Source of the DNA: Aculops lycopersici
Lineage: Eukaryota; Arthropoda; Arachnida; Trombidiformes; Eriophyidae
NCBI GenBank assembly: GCA_015350385.1
Contig: WNKI01000005.1
Span: 1,311,906 to 1,375,905 of the forward strand
Reading direction: 5' to 3'
DNA length: 64,000 bases
Shown: positions 31,051-42,700 of the stretch, one piece after another
Position numbering within the stretch: position 1 is the first letter of the stretch
How the letters are laid out: the number at the start of each line of letters is the position of its first letter
Made by a program: the position numbers and the translations under genes
The notes under the pieces: generated by a model
Seen by the model: the letters and a program-made list of their open reading frames with translations, nothing else
Databases searched by the model: none
What the model was told of the DNA's origin: nothing

Positions 31051-33932
31051 TTTAATGCAATTTGTAGTCTCGATATATTCGAGGTATGAGTTTTGCTAGG
31101 TGGATGTTCTTAGTTGAACGCGTGAAGAATGAACTGTTGATGTCACGAATTAGTATGGCACCCCGTGTTATCTTCGTGAACATAGCTGCCTCCCGTGGAA
31201 CCAGTTGCTACAGCTAATTTCAATAATTGCGTTACATTTATCAGTCGCAGGATAGATCTGCGAGCAGGAAAGACCGTAGTGATGAGCGGCCGTTCTGCGT
31301 ATTCTTTTTAAGCAGTTTAGATCGAGTCTGGTGCAATCATTGAAACTAGCTAGGTAGCTTAGAATATGTTGCTAGGAGAGAGCAAGCCAGGGGAGCTATT
31401 TTATTTTATTGATCCTATTGATCGACCACACAACATCGATGATATGTGATGAAAATTAGCATAAATTCCAATGCTAGACAACAAATTGATGAATGTCAGC
31501 AACTGTACGGTGCCAAGCGAGCTAGACGAAAGGTAAGGCGCTAAGGCAACAGCGTCGAATTGAACAAGTATCATATGCTAATATTAGAGTGTTGAAGCGT
31601 AAATGGAGCGAGTGTTTTTCAACTTGCTCGCTGCTCTTATGATCCTTTCGAATTCGGAGCTATTCAACTTATCTTAGAGAGGAATCTATGCAAGCGCAGC
31701 AGAAGAGAAATATCATTTATGTCTAGCCAACCAAGCTAGCGAGCTTTTGGTTGCTATCGAGTGACAAGCTGTAGTTGGCCAATGAAGTTAGCGATATCAG
31801 CAACAAACTTGCACGTCTCATCGAAAAAAGTGGGGTGTTCACATGCTAATTGTATCCCAGTTACAACTAATCCAATTGATTCCAAGTTGATGAGGTTAAA
31901 CCTCATCCCAGAATCCAACAAGCTCATCAATGTTAGGATAAGCCGTTAGAGGAACTGCTGAACAATGGTCTGTTTTTGCCGCAACAAATTACGTGGTACT
32001 GGCTGGAGTCAATGGCGACTGACTCCAGCTCGAGATTTGTTTCCTTGAAACCAGTTGGGGGTGACTCCTAGTGGCCTTATGGTAATGTTGTTGTTGGTTT
32101 GGCTAGATCTCGTAAGATGGCGACGAGAAGCTAGTAGTTGCGCCAACAACCACTAGAGACGAGTCGTGGTTCGAGTTTTGATTGCTTCATTTGCTCCTTG
32201 CTAGATGATCACCAGAGGAGATCACAATCGCAACTGTCAATATTGATGGGTGGTAATTTGATTGGAGTAATGTCGACAGGATTGATACTAATCTATCATC
32301 TGGCCGTTTGGTGATATACTTTAGCGACAATGGCAGCACTAGAGCGTTGCGACCTTCGATATAGTCTACAATCTTTCTCGTCCACCAACGTGAACGAGCG
32401 CGAAGCGTGCACATTGTAAGAGATGATGCCTCTCGTCGGATCTCTCTTTTGACATGACGAGTCTTCCTAGTGGAATCTCCTCCTAAGTCGACGGCTGGCA
32501 ACCACCACCACCACCACCTACCCACCACTCGAGGGACTATGTCCAGTGTTTTCCGCGCTTCCGATGTAATCTCTCAAAAAATTGTGCTATGACGATCATG
32601 ATGAGCACCATGAGCTCCAGTTCTTTCTAACTCGATGCTTATCTCGCGAGTCGCGACTCGCGAGGCGACTGGATTTTGCAAGTTTCTTGAACCAAACACC
32701 ACAGACGGCGTGCGCGGCGGCCACTTGAGGCACAATCGAAATTTAGATCGAAGTAGATCAAATCTTCTCGGTGGGCAATTAAAACATTATGTCTCCCTCC
32801 ACAATTTGCATGGCAAATTGTAACCATGAGACTCGAAAGATACGTCTAACATTTTGTTTGGCCCATTGACAAATATTGTGGCCTAGGCACAATGGCTTAT
32901 CTCCTCACCAATTTTGCAACAAAACTATTTCATGGATCCTCCAACTACTACTCTAATAACAAAATGTAAGGAGCACTCATGCAAACCAGATGTCTATGTA
33001 GAGGGTAACTGGAAATACAAATCAAATTGAATTAGTAGGGTGATGAATCATATGAGCAGCTTGTGATATGCATAGCTCGCGATATTTTTGTTGCCCATTG
33101 GAAAAGTGAGCAAGAGAGTGGGGGAGAAAAGTATAATGACCGACGAACTTGAAGGATGAGCTTGGCGGCCGGCCAGCTTAAGCCTGTACACTTTGTCCGC
33201 TCTCGAGCCACGCGTGTTGGTGCATGGCGCCCAAATTTACTGCACCACAAAGTGAAATACCTGTGCTTGGGCAATGGATTTCTAGATCACGAGCGCACAG
33301 AGCGCGCGCCCAGATGCACTCATGGGGAGCCATGGAAGTGCATGCAAATGCCGCTTAGAGGCATCATAACAAGGATTAATAGAACATAGTCCCTAACAGA
33401 GTCCAAAAATCGATGCTACACTATTTTCATTGTAAAAATACGTCAAACGTCTTGACAGTATAGTGTGACTACATAGCCGAAACAGGCACCATAATAATAA
33501 TAAAACTTGCCATGATACCAGTAACAAAACACTTTGTCATCATGCCTTTCCCCTGGTATCTCTAACATCAGTTCTGCTTTGGCTCAAGCATTAATATTAG
33601 CCATCAGAACCAGCGCTAGAAGAGCCGCCACCAGTTCAAGCAAAGATCTAATCAGCGCTATCTGTCTTGTAGTTTGTACAATAAGTCAAGCAAGATAAAC
33701 AATAACTGAATAGCGCCAATCTATCCATCAGTATGATCATCATCACCAAAGGCAATCAATTATGAACTCATATTCCCACTAATCACAATCATTGTTATTA
33801 CTATTACTACCGATACCACTAGACACCAATAGAACCACTATCATCGCCGACTAAGCTCAATTCACCTATCAAAGAGGCAATTTGCAGTTGGACTTGTAAG
33901 AATACCAAAAATAACTCACCTAACATTACATC
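31051..33932. other. Non-coding 2.9-kb stretch
   Basis: Lies between the divergent ML-domain and GPCPD1-like genes. No frame resembles a known protein; the longest (32187-32528, minus) is Trp/Arg-rich and appears to be chance. It contains the 22-bp perfect palindrome at 32643-32664. Promoters of both neighbours should be here. Confidence 0.5.
32643..32664. promoter_or_regulatory. 22-bp perfect palindrome built from two CTCGCGAG sites
   Basis: Two copies of the palindromic octamer CTCGCGAG flank TCGCGA, so the whole block equals its own reverse complement. The octamer is the core of the conserved metazoan promoter motif TCTCGCGAGA. The left copy is preceded by T, giving nine of ten consensus bases. 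It is about 1.3 kb from the nearest start codon, so a promoter role is inference. Confidence 0.4.
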
Positions 33933-35420
33933 ATGTCACCTATACAATCGCGTCAGGTAAGGAGTAGTAATTACAGTAGTAGTTGCTATAGTGAAGGGGC
34001 TAGCAACTTTCTAATCGTGCTCAAAATACATGGAGGCGACATTCACCTGCGCCACTTGGATCACATTTCTATCGGTACCTGCAAACTACCAACATTCAGA
34101 GTTTACTGCCGAGATTTGGACAGCAGCGCTCATGATTCCAACATTCAAGTGTTCAATTTGGATGGCGGCGCAACAAAGTCAAAGGATGGCGCAAGATTCC
34201 AAGCCCAAAAAGCGGCTGGTCAACTGGTGGAACCGGCAGATTTGCTCTTTTTCATGACCTCGCCCATGGAGAGCTCAAGGAAAGCGTCTTATGCAATCGA
34301 CATTGGAGTTGACCCTAACAGTACATCACTCGAGGATCTATCGGCCGACCAGAATGGTTGCAAGCGCATTGGAGCAGCCTACTTATATTTGGACCCAAAG
34401 TTTTCGACTCAAGGTATTCAGAGGATGCAAGTTATGGGAACACATAGCCAGGCGCCCATAGGTCACATTCAGGTCGAGTATCTGGTGGTTAGAAATCCAA
34501 GCGCCTATGGAGTCAAGGTTCCGAGACCTAAGTGGCTGTCAATGAAGGAACAATTCGACGCTGGCCACCGTGGAGCCGGAAGTGGATGTCGTGGTGACTT
34601 GCCAAACGGGGAGCGTATCACAGAGAACACTGTTGCTTCATTCAACTATGCACACAAACACGGAGCGGATATTTGCGAGCTGGACGTGATGCTCACATCG
34701 GATGGGATTCCAATTATCTATCACGATTACGTACTCGCCGAGAGCATACCAGGAGTCAAACAAATTGGTCAACTCACACTAAGGGAACTAAGAGCTTTAA
34801 AAGACAGTGGCATTCATGACAAAAATTGCAAACACACCAAGGACTTTGGCGACAACTCACAAGCCACCAACCAGATTCAGGATAGCAGCAAACCGTTTCC
34901 AACTTTGGAGGAGGTTCTACGCGAAGTTAATCCCAATTGTGCCCTCAACATTGAGCTCAAGTTCCCTCAGATGCTACCAAATGGAAAGAATGAGGCCATA
35001 CAGTATAGAGAGATCAATGATTACGTGGATCGCATTCTGGATTGCATTTTCGAACACAGCAATGGACGCGCCATACAACTCTCAACCTTCAGCTCGGACA
35101 TAGCGATCATGTTGCGTTTGAAGCAATCCACCTACCCGGTTCTATTCATCACCACTGGCGACAGCTCGCGCTTTCATGACCCGGCCACTAAGACGGTGTT
35201 GAATGCCATTCACTTTGCACAGGCCTTCGATTTGGCCGGCACCAATCCAAACGCCGCCCACCTGGACGAGTTTTTGGTTCGCTATGCCAAGGAGCGCGGA
35301 TTGCTGGTCTATGCTTGGGGCAAGATCGAGTCGGCACAAGCAATCAAGGAGCTGCGAAAGTTTGGACTCAATGGTGTCATCTATGACAAGATCGATTTGA
35401 TCAAACCACAAGACTGGTAG
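33933..35420 (+). CDS. Glycerophosphodiester phosphodiesterase, GPCPD1/GDE5-like
   Basis: Hydrolyses glycerophosphocholine to glycerol-3-phosphate and choline in the cytosol (family knowledge). In this 495-residue frame the GDPD barrel starts with GHRGAGSG at about residue 210, followed by ENTVASFNYAHKHGADICELDV and TSDGIPIIYHD. These carry the catalytic His, Arg, Glu, Asp and second His. Later stretches, LNIELKFPQ and GLLVYAWGKIES, complete the fold. About 200 residues precede the barrel, but I see no CBM20 starch-binding module such as the one at the N-terminus of the ~670-aa vertebrate enzyme. No upstream exon encoding one is visible. There is no signal peptide. The ATG at 33933 is the first in frame; a CAG|GTAAGG shortly after it is a possible unused donor. 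VARS1 follows on the same strand after 406 bp. Confidence 0.88.
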   Translation: MSPIQSRQVRSSNYSSSCYSEGASNFLIVLKIHGGDIHLRHLDHISIGTCKLPTFRVYCRDLDSSAHDSNIQVFNLDGGATKSKDGARFQAQKAAGQLVEPADLLFFMTSPMESSRKASYAIDIGVDPNSTSLEDLSADQNGCKRIGAAYLYLDPKFSTQGIQRMQVMGTHSQAPIGHIQVEYLVVRNPSAYGVKVPRPKWLSMKEQFDAGHRGAGSGCRGDLPNGERITENTVASFNYAHKHGADICELDVMLTSDGIPIIYHDYVLAESIPGVKQIGQLTLRELRALKDSGIHDKNCKHTKDFGDNSQATNQIQDSSKPFPTLEEVLREVNPNCALNIELKFPQMLPNGKNEAIQYREINDYVDRILDCIFEHSNGRAIQLSTFSSDIAIMLRLKQSTYPVLFITTGDSSRFHDPATKTVLNAIHFAQAFDLAGTNPNAAHLDEFLVRYAKERGLLVYAWGKIESAQAIKELRKFGLNGVIYDKIDLIKPQDW

Positions 35421-35826
35421 TCTGGTACCGATAAATGTGGATTCATTGACAAAAAAATAATAGACTGGTTTTCTATTTTGGAGTTCAAACAAGAAATATA
35501 AAATCTTAGTTGCATCACCTGTTTGGTATTTCAGGTTATCTGAGATTTTGATGTTTTAAAAAACTAAAGTTTACATTCTAACGATGGAGATTTACTCGGA
35601 GCTTGATCCATAATAATGCGCAAGCGCCTGTTTAAATGCCAACTTGGCGCGATTTCACCCGTTGCGAACAAAACACACATGCACGTCAATGCAAATTTTT
35701 GCGCATGTAATTCCACGTTGTCCCACCGGCTTCTGTGTTTTGCTCTAATGCTTGTTGTCGTTGTGACTGACTATCCTTATCCATATTATTATCTAACTAT
35801 AAAATTAATTTATTTCAATCATCAAG
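35421..35826. other. Spacer between GPCPD1-like gene and VARS1
   Basis: Contains the 3' end of the phosphodiesterase gene and the VARS1 promoter and 5' UTR. No AATAAA is obvious within the first 100 bp; AATAAT occurs about 35 bp past the stop. Confidence 0.5.
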
Positions 35827-38520
35827 ATGGAAGGCGATGCTAACAAGCCAGCTCTCGAGCCAGAGAAGTCTGAGAAGGCCAAGGCCAAGGAGGAAGCCAA
35901 GCGACTGAAATTGGAAAAGTTTAAACAAAAACAATTGGCACAAGCGGAGAAAGCAGCGAAGAGTGCTGGAAAGGAGAAGGAATCGGTTGTGGAAAAGCTG
36001 ACCAAGTTAACAGACCAACTGGTACTTGAAGATGTGCCTGTTGGACAGAAGAAAGATGTCAAGAATGAGCTAGCTAATAGTTACATTCCACGTCAGGTGG
36101 AACATTCTTGGTACTCCTACTGGGAGAAGAGTGGATTCTTCAAGCCAGAGTACGAACAACTCGAGGCTAAGCTTAAGGGTGACACCAAAAATCTTGCCAG
36201 AGATAAGTTTGTCATGGTTATACCACCTCCAAATGTAACTGGAACTTTGCACATTGGCCACGCTCTAACCATCGCCATCCAAGACTGCCTAGTTCGATGG
36301 AATAGAATGCGAGGGCTGACCACCTTGTGGGTGCCTGGATCTGACCATGCCGGTATTGCAACCCAAGTTGTAGTTGAGAAAAAGATTCAACGCGAACAAA
36401 ACAAGACCCGACACGATTTGGGCCGTGAGGCTTTTATCCAAGAGGTTTGGAAGTGGAAGAATGAGAAGGGCGACTTCATCTACGATCAACTCCGTCGACT
36501 TGGCTCCTCAGTCGACTGGGATAGAACTGTCTTCACTCTTGACCCAAAGATGGTCAAAGCTGTCAACACGGCCTTCAAGACTCTCTTCAAATCGGGTCAT
36601 ATAACAAGGAACAAGAGACTTGTTAATTGGTCGTGCCGACTTAAGTCAGCCATCTCTGATATTGAAGTAGATCACGAAGAACTAACCGAGCGCAAGACTC
36701 TACAAGTGCCGGGATACGAGAAGAGAATTGAGTTTGGAATTATTGAAACCTTTGCCTACGAGGTTTACAATGAAGATGGAACCACGATTTGTGATAAAAT
36801 TTGGGTTTCGACAACCCGTCTCGAGACCATGCTCGGAGACACGGCAATCGCCGTGCACCCAACCGATGAAAGGTATAAGCATTTGCATAATCGTCTCGTC
36901 AAGCATCCTTTCTGCGATCGCAAGTTCCGTGTTATTAGCGACGAGAAAGTTGAGAAAGATTTTGGAACTGGAGCAGTTAAGATCACACCTGCACACGACT
37001 TTGAAGATTACGAGAAGGGAATACGTCATAACTTGGAATTCATCAATATTTTCACCGATGAAGGTCTTATTGTCGACGGTTATGGTAAATTCAGTGGCAT
37101 GAAGCGATTTGACGCTAGATTTAAGATTAGAGCTGAGCTGAGAGAATTGGGTTTGCTCACCGAAGAAAAGCCAAAGAGTAACCCGATGAAGGTGCCAATT
37201 TGTAGCAGATCAAAGGATATCATTGAGCCTCGACTCAAGGAGCAGTGGTTCATGGATTGTGAGCCATTTGCTCGTCGAGGAATGGAGGCTAGCCAAACCG
37301 GTGAGCTTGAGATACCCAAATCCCATATCAATAGGTGGAACAAGTGGATGGATCCGGAGTCAATCAAGAAGCACCCGTGGTGTATCTCACGCCAACTTTG
37401 GTGGGGTCACCGTATTCCAGCTTACAAAGCATCGGTTGCAGGTTCGGATGCCCAGCCGGTTTGGGTTGCTGGCGTTGACTTGGACGACGCCAAGCGTGAG
37501 GCCCTAGAAGCATTGAAGATTCAAGACATCAGCAAGGTAGTTCTCGAACAAGACGAAGATGTATTGGACACATGGTTCTCCTCTGGACTTTTCCCCTTCT
37601 CTGTCTTCGGTTGGCCAGATTCAGATAGCATAGACCTTCAAAAGTTCTATCCAACCGACCTATTAGAGACTGGAGAAGATATTTTGTTCTTCTGGGTCGC
37701 TAGGATGGTCATGTTCGGTTTGGCGCTGACAGATAAGCTTCCATTTACTAAGGTTTACCTCCACTCAATTGTTAGGGATGCCGAAGGTAGGAAGATGAGC
37801 AAATCGTTGGGTAATGTTATCGATCCATTAGACGTTATATCCGGTATTTCGCTCGATGGACTCAACACAAAACTTTCCGACTCCAATCTAGACCCCAAGG
37901 AATATGATAGAGCTTTAAGTGGACAGAAGAAGCTATTTCCCAGTGGTATACCCGAGTGTGGAACCGACGCCCTGAGATTTAAACTTTGCGAGTACTGCAC
38001 AGGATCTGGTGACATTCATCTTAGAATCGACCAATTGGTTGGCGATCGTCTGTTATGCAACAAGATTTGGCAAGCTTGCAAATTTGCATTCTTAACATTA
38101 GCTGAGGATTTCAAATTCTCTTACTCCAATCTCAACTCAAGTGATAGGTCAGAGGAGGACCAGAAGATATTGCAAAAACTCATCTATGCAGTGGATGAAT
38201 CTAACAAGGGATTAGAATCTTTTAACTTCCGTCGAGCTACAGTTGCTTGCAGAACCTTTTGGCGTGAGGAATTGTGCTCCAGTTATATCGAACATATCAA
38301 GATAATGAAGAAGGAATCAAAAATGGGTCCAGCAGCTCAGCAGACTTTATTCATTTGTCTTGATGTTGGTTTGAGATTATTACACCCACTAATGCCATAC
38401 ATTACAGAGGAACTTTACCAGAGACTCATGGCCAAGTTTAGTCTTGACAGATTGCAACCAAGTATTTGTGTTGCTAGGTACCCACAAGAGGCTCACATGA
38501 AAGAACTAATTTCGTTGTAA
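35827..38520 (+). CDS. VARS1: Valine--tRNA ligase, cytosolic (short form)
   Basis: Charges tRNA-Val with valine. An 897-residue single-exon class I synthetase. After a Lys/Ala-rich helical N-terminus (about 70 residues, no GST-like domain) comes the catalytic core: PPPNVTGTLHIGHAL with the HIGH signature near residue 141, WVPGSDHAGIATQVVVEKK, then the editing domain with TTRLETMLGDTAIAVHP and GTGAVKITPAHD. Next are WCISRQLWWGHRIPAY, DEDVLDTWFSSGLFPFS and the KMSKS loop (RKMSKSLGNVIDPLDV, about residue 656). The anticodon-binding domain runs to LRLLHPLMPYITEELYQRL. The protein then stops after about 35 residues, without the roughly 200-residue C-terminal extension and coiled-coil arm found in human and bacterial ValRS. 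A poly(A) signal lies 109 bp downstream. Confidence 0.95.
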   Translation: MEGDANKPALEPEKSEKAKAKEEAKRLKLEKFKQKQLAQAEKAAKSAGKEKESVVEKLTKLTDQLVLEDVPVGQKKDVKNELANSYIPRQVEHSWYSYWEKSGFFKPEYEQLEAKLKGDTKNLARDKFVMVIPPPNVTGTLHIGHALTIAIQDCLVRWNRMRGLTTLWVPGSDHAGIATQVVVEKKIQREQNKTRHDLGREAFIQEVWKWKNEKGDFIYDQLRRLGSSVDWDRTVFTLDPKMVKAVNTAFKTLFKSGHITRNKRLVNWSCRLKSAISDIEVDHEELTERKTLQVPGYEKRIEFGIIETFAYEVYNEDGTTICDKIWVSTTRLETMLGDTAIAVHPTDERYKHLHNRLVKHPFCDRKFRVISDEKVEKDFGTGAVKITPAHDFEDYEKGIRHNLEFINIFTDEGLIVDGYGKFSGMKRFDARFKIRAELRELGLLTEEKPKSNPMKVPICSRSKDIIEPRLKEQWFMDCEPFARRGMEASQTGELEIPKSHINRWNKWMDPESIKKHPWCISRQLWWGHRIPAYKASVAGSDAQPVWVAGVDLDDAKREALEALKIQDISKVVLEQDEDVLDTWFSSGLFPFSVFGWPDSDSIDLQKFYPTDLLETGEDILFFWVARMVMFGLALTDKLPFTKVYLHSIVRDAEGRKMSKSLGNVIDPLDVISGISLDGLNTKLSDSNLDPKEYDRALSGQKKLFPSGIPECGTDALRFKLCEYCTGSGDIHLRIDQLVGDRLLCNKIWQACKFAFLTLAEDFKFSYSNLNSSDRSEEDQKILQKLIYAVDESNKGLESFNFRRATVACRTFWREELCSSYIEHIKIMKKESKMGPAAQQTLFICLDVGLRLLHPLMPYITEELYQRLMAKFSLDRLQPSICVARYPQEAHMKELISL

Positions 38521-39725
38521 TTCCATGACGGCCATTATTTCTTTTACTACCCTAGATATCGAATGAACTAAAGTGCCTTACTGTCCAACAATAGACAGCA
38601 AAGACGATCAAAGCTCCCGAATCGTACAAATAAATTAATCAGCCTTATAGAATTATATCACAAGTTCAATTTTTACACAAAGCCCATTGGACCAACAAGT
38701 CTATTCCTCCTCTTCGCTTGATCAACATCTCTCTTGCCTAGACTCTAGACTTGAAAGTTCATTCAAAAAGTCACGCGAACGCAATAAAAATTTGTAAGTC
38801 CTTCTTGATATAATTACTGGTTTAGCTCAAGACACTCCGATAACAACCGACTGAGTTGGTCGCTCAACTTGACTGAACGTTCATAATAATTTGACACACG
38901 CGAAATGAGACAGAAATTTCCAGGTCCTAGTTGTCTCAAGTGGTTACTCGAATTGTAACTCTTTGCCTTCTTCAGTCGCTCTACGCGGCCCAACTTCCGT
39001 TAGTGGACCAGCGGAATTTAGATCAAACAAACTCCACGATGGCCTTTTTCCATCTTCGCCCTTCAATGGAAATTCGAGCCTACCGTTGGTTCGAGCGTGC
39101 TTTTGGTCCCCATAGCGACATCGATTTTAATGACTCGATATCGCCGATCGGTGGTTCAGTTGAGTTTAGTATGCATACCATTTCACCTGAACCATTGAAA
39201 GATTCGTGCTTGTGTGATGACGAGTTTGTGTGGTTGCTCGTTGGCTCGCCTGAAGCTTGAGTTCGAAAGTTTGATAAGTATCTTTTTACGTGGTCATGTA
39301 CTGTTTGTTTTGTACACCCACTTTCCCTCTCTATCCTCTATCCTCTGCACTCAAATGCAATGACTCTCTGGTAAATTTGGCAAAACTGATCACGATCTCC
39401 CTGGACGGCAGTGAAAAATTAGATCGCGAAGACTTTCTAGTTTCCGATTTGAACTGGCGGCAGCAGCAGTAGCAGCAGAAGCCAGAAAAGCTTGTTATAG
39501 ATTTCAATTAAGCGTTTCTGTATGACACAACATACAGACTATTCAATGTTCTCGTCCAACAATCCAGATATCCTACTGCCAGTCCATATTTAGACACAAA
39601 CTTTAGTAGCATCAATTCATATGCCTATAATAAGAATAAAGTTTTGTGAAACTTTATTGAATTTATTGCCGCAGTCAGAGTGGTTGCGCTTATGAGGCAA
39701 GAGGAGACACAGAGTGAAGTAGCTA
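38521..39725. other. Spacer between VARS1 and the RIM-like gene
   Basis: AATAAA at 38629-38634 probably ends VARS1. A 109-codon plus frame (38931-39260) begins with a signal-like hydrophobic stretch and a TTGCCTTCTTCAG acceptor-like tract, followed by a Gln-ending 60-codon frame. It could be a small gene, but there is no recognised domain and no clear donor, so I do not call it. A 5' exon of the RIM-like gene could also lie here. Confidence 0.4.
38629..38634 (+). terminator. Poly(A) signal of VARS1
   Basis: AATAAA 109 nt past the VARS1 stop codon. Confidence 0.55.
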
Positions 39726-42700
39726 ATGTTTGTCCAGCCACAATTCAAGCGCCATCATCTCAATTCATATAATAACTTGAATCAACATAAGCGCAACCAA
39801 CAGCAACTGCCACCACCACCACCAGCAACAGCCGCCAGTATCTACGATTCCTCGGCCAGTTTTGGTTCTAATTCGAGTAACGGTGTGTCGTTTGCCGGCG
39901 TAGGTGGCGACTCCGCGGCCAACAAACTCTTGGCTCGCAGGCAGAACTTGATTAGCGTGGCGAGCAGTCAAACAGGTAGAAGGTCATCGCACGTGCCGAC
40001 CATCAACTCTGAAGCAGTGAGTTTGAGTAAAGAGAAGCGCGTTAAGCAGGTAAGCACGAGAACCGGAAGTAATGAAAATTATGAAACTAAAGATGACGAG
40101 AGAGCAAGAAACAAGACAAGGAGGCAAGCGAGTGGCGGTGACGAGAAACAAGAAGTTGAGATTGCATTGGGCCAGCTAGGATTGAGACGAAGGAGGTCAA
40201 AAATTTCAGATTCTCAAACTCAATTGATTGATATCAGTGGTGATTCGAAATTTAAAAAGTGTTACACGTTACAAGATATCAACCAAAATTATAATTGTGA
40301 TCTTGTCGAGCTAACAAATGAACAACCAACAACCAAATACTTTATTGAACAACAGCAATCTGTATTTTGTGATGTTTGTCAATCAACTAAACCAATAGTA
40401 TCCATGAAATCATCTTCAACAATTATAGAGAGTAACTCAGAACATATACCAGAATTGGTGAACAACGGAACAAATACAACAACAACCACCACCACCACTG
40501 AGGTAGATTTAGCATCGATACCTGGAAACAAGAGCAATGGCATAGGTGTTGAGTCGGATGAGCACCTTAAAAAGGCGACGAGTGCTGATGTTACTACGCA
40601 GCAAAACAAACAGGGAATTTATAATAGGAGGGTTGCATCGTTTTCCGGATACTCGAGGAAGAACTTGGAATTTCTATCGTCGTTTTGTCTGAGCTTCATT
40701 TTGTATCAATTAGAGACATGGAAACAATTGGTCGAGGATACAAGATTACCAACAACACAAACGACATTAGCACTTCAACAAAAACCGAGTCAAAACTTGA
40801 AATCCCCGACGAGGAACATGGTTACTTTGCATGATTCAATGCCGCTGCTGCCGGATGAACTGGATTATGACAGATTTTCTGGCAGATCGCAAGTTGATCA
40901 ATTGACTAGTCAACTAAACGCTAAAATGATTTTAAATGATAATCACCACCCCATGTCGTCTCAATCAATTTCAGGCCCGCCTCCGAGCGTGCATTCGACA
41001 AATGGATACCATCCGACTGCCACCTGTGATTGTGGCGGACACTGTCGACCACCTGTGGACTCCGGATACGCGACTATGCATCTCCCGCTACAGCAGTTGC
41101 ATGGTCGTCAGCGTATAAATCGCGTGGTAACTTCGCCAATTATAGATACTTCAGGTAAGATACTCGATCTCCATCAACAATTGCAGACCAGGTATAGTCA
41201 TCAGGAATATGCTGAGGGTCATCACTGTCAAGAGTCCATTTCAAAGGGCCTCAGCGGTAGTCAGGCAAACTATCAACTTGACCACCAGCACGACTACCAC
41301 TACCAGTCATACTTGAGCGGCGGGCAGCTCATGAAATCACCACCGCCACCAGTTATCAATCAAATATACCAACATAACCACCACAATCACCAGCTAGAGT
41401 ATATAAGGGCACCAATAGGTCAAACAAATTCAAGTCCCGCTACCGTTAGTCTAGCTCGTCACTTTCAACCACCTAGCTCGTCGATTTTGACAACTATGAC
41501 CAATAGAGGTCATAGTATCGCAAATTTTTCATTGCGAGGCGATACACCGTTGAGCACGAAAAGTACTAACTACAATTCAAGTAGCAGTTTAGATTACGAG
41601 CTCGACCACCCGCAGCAAACTCACTCTTTAAACGCAATGTCAACCCAACCACCTGCTAGAATCCCGACACCTCAACGCACGCCTAGCTTGCGTCAGCAAA
41701 GCCAACAGTACCCACAATCCTCGTTGTCGGTGGACTTCGACTACCGGCGTCCTAATCATCATCACCAACATTATCACAATCATCATCATAATGCCTATGC
41801 TTTCCATCGTCAGCATAAGAGCCAAATGCGAGATGATTACCTGGCCTACGATCATCTGCATGCTAATTATAAGCAACAAATTGCGACAGCTTCGATGCGA
41901 GACAATCCTCGAAGCAACGATACAAATTTACAAGATGTTCAAGACACAAACTCTCACAGTCGCTATGGATCAAAACTACCAAAGCTTAGATCCCAACCTC
42001 AAGACAAAAACCATTCACATGCGGTTACAATGGGAAGTGATAGTGAGTTATACTCAATCAATCGACTAAAGTTACAGTCGGGACAGGATAGATTGCACTA
42101 TGTTCACATGCCAAACGGGAGTCTATATCATAATAATCACTACAATAAGGCTAGAGGAACCTCGTCTCGGTCATCGGCTTGCAGCACACCATTTCAGAAG
42201 CAACTGAATGAGCAGAATATCAATGCAAACTCTGCGACTTCAACTCCGAATTCGAATGGACAGACCTCGAGTGTCTTGCAACAGTCCAAGAGTGTAGACT
42301 TAGCATCATCCTCGTCGACGCCGAGCAGCCAATTTGGAAACATTACACAAACATCTAAGAAATACCCCTCATCAATTGCACGGGTCAGTTTGGCGGGCGC
42401 AAAGAAACGACTAGGGTTCAAGCAAAAGGGTGGACTAAACTCTTTAAGTATACATCGAAGCGAGGAAGTGTTACCAGCTGAGCTGATTCGACAACGATTC
42501 CATCGTTTTATTGCGGTGACAACAGGTGGTGGTGGAGTTGGTGGTGACAGCAGCGGAAGTCTCACCGGCATGGAATCTAACCAAGAATTTAGAAACTCCT
42601 ATCTGGACAATAACTCTCCATTCGCCTTTGGCAAAGACCCGAGGAATTGCTTCGTCGAAGGTCTTGGTGTGGGTCAGATAGCGTCGCGTCAAGCGCTAGT

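Noticed and set aside
38931..39472. Two short plus-strand frames with a signal-like start
   Set aside because: No recognised domain, no convincing donor to join them, and the signal-like part coincides with a pyrimidine-rich acceptor-like tract; kept only as a note in the spacer.
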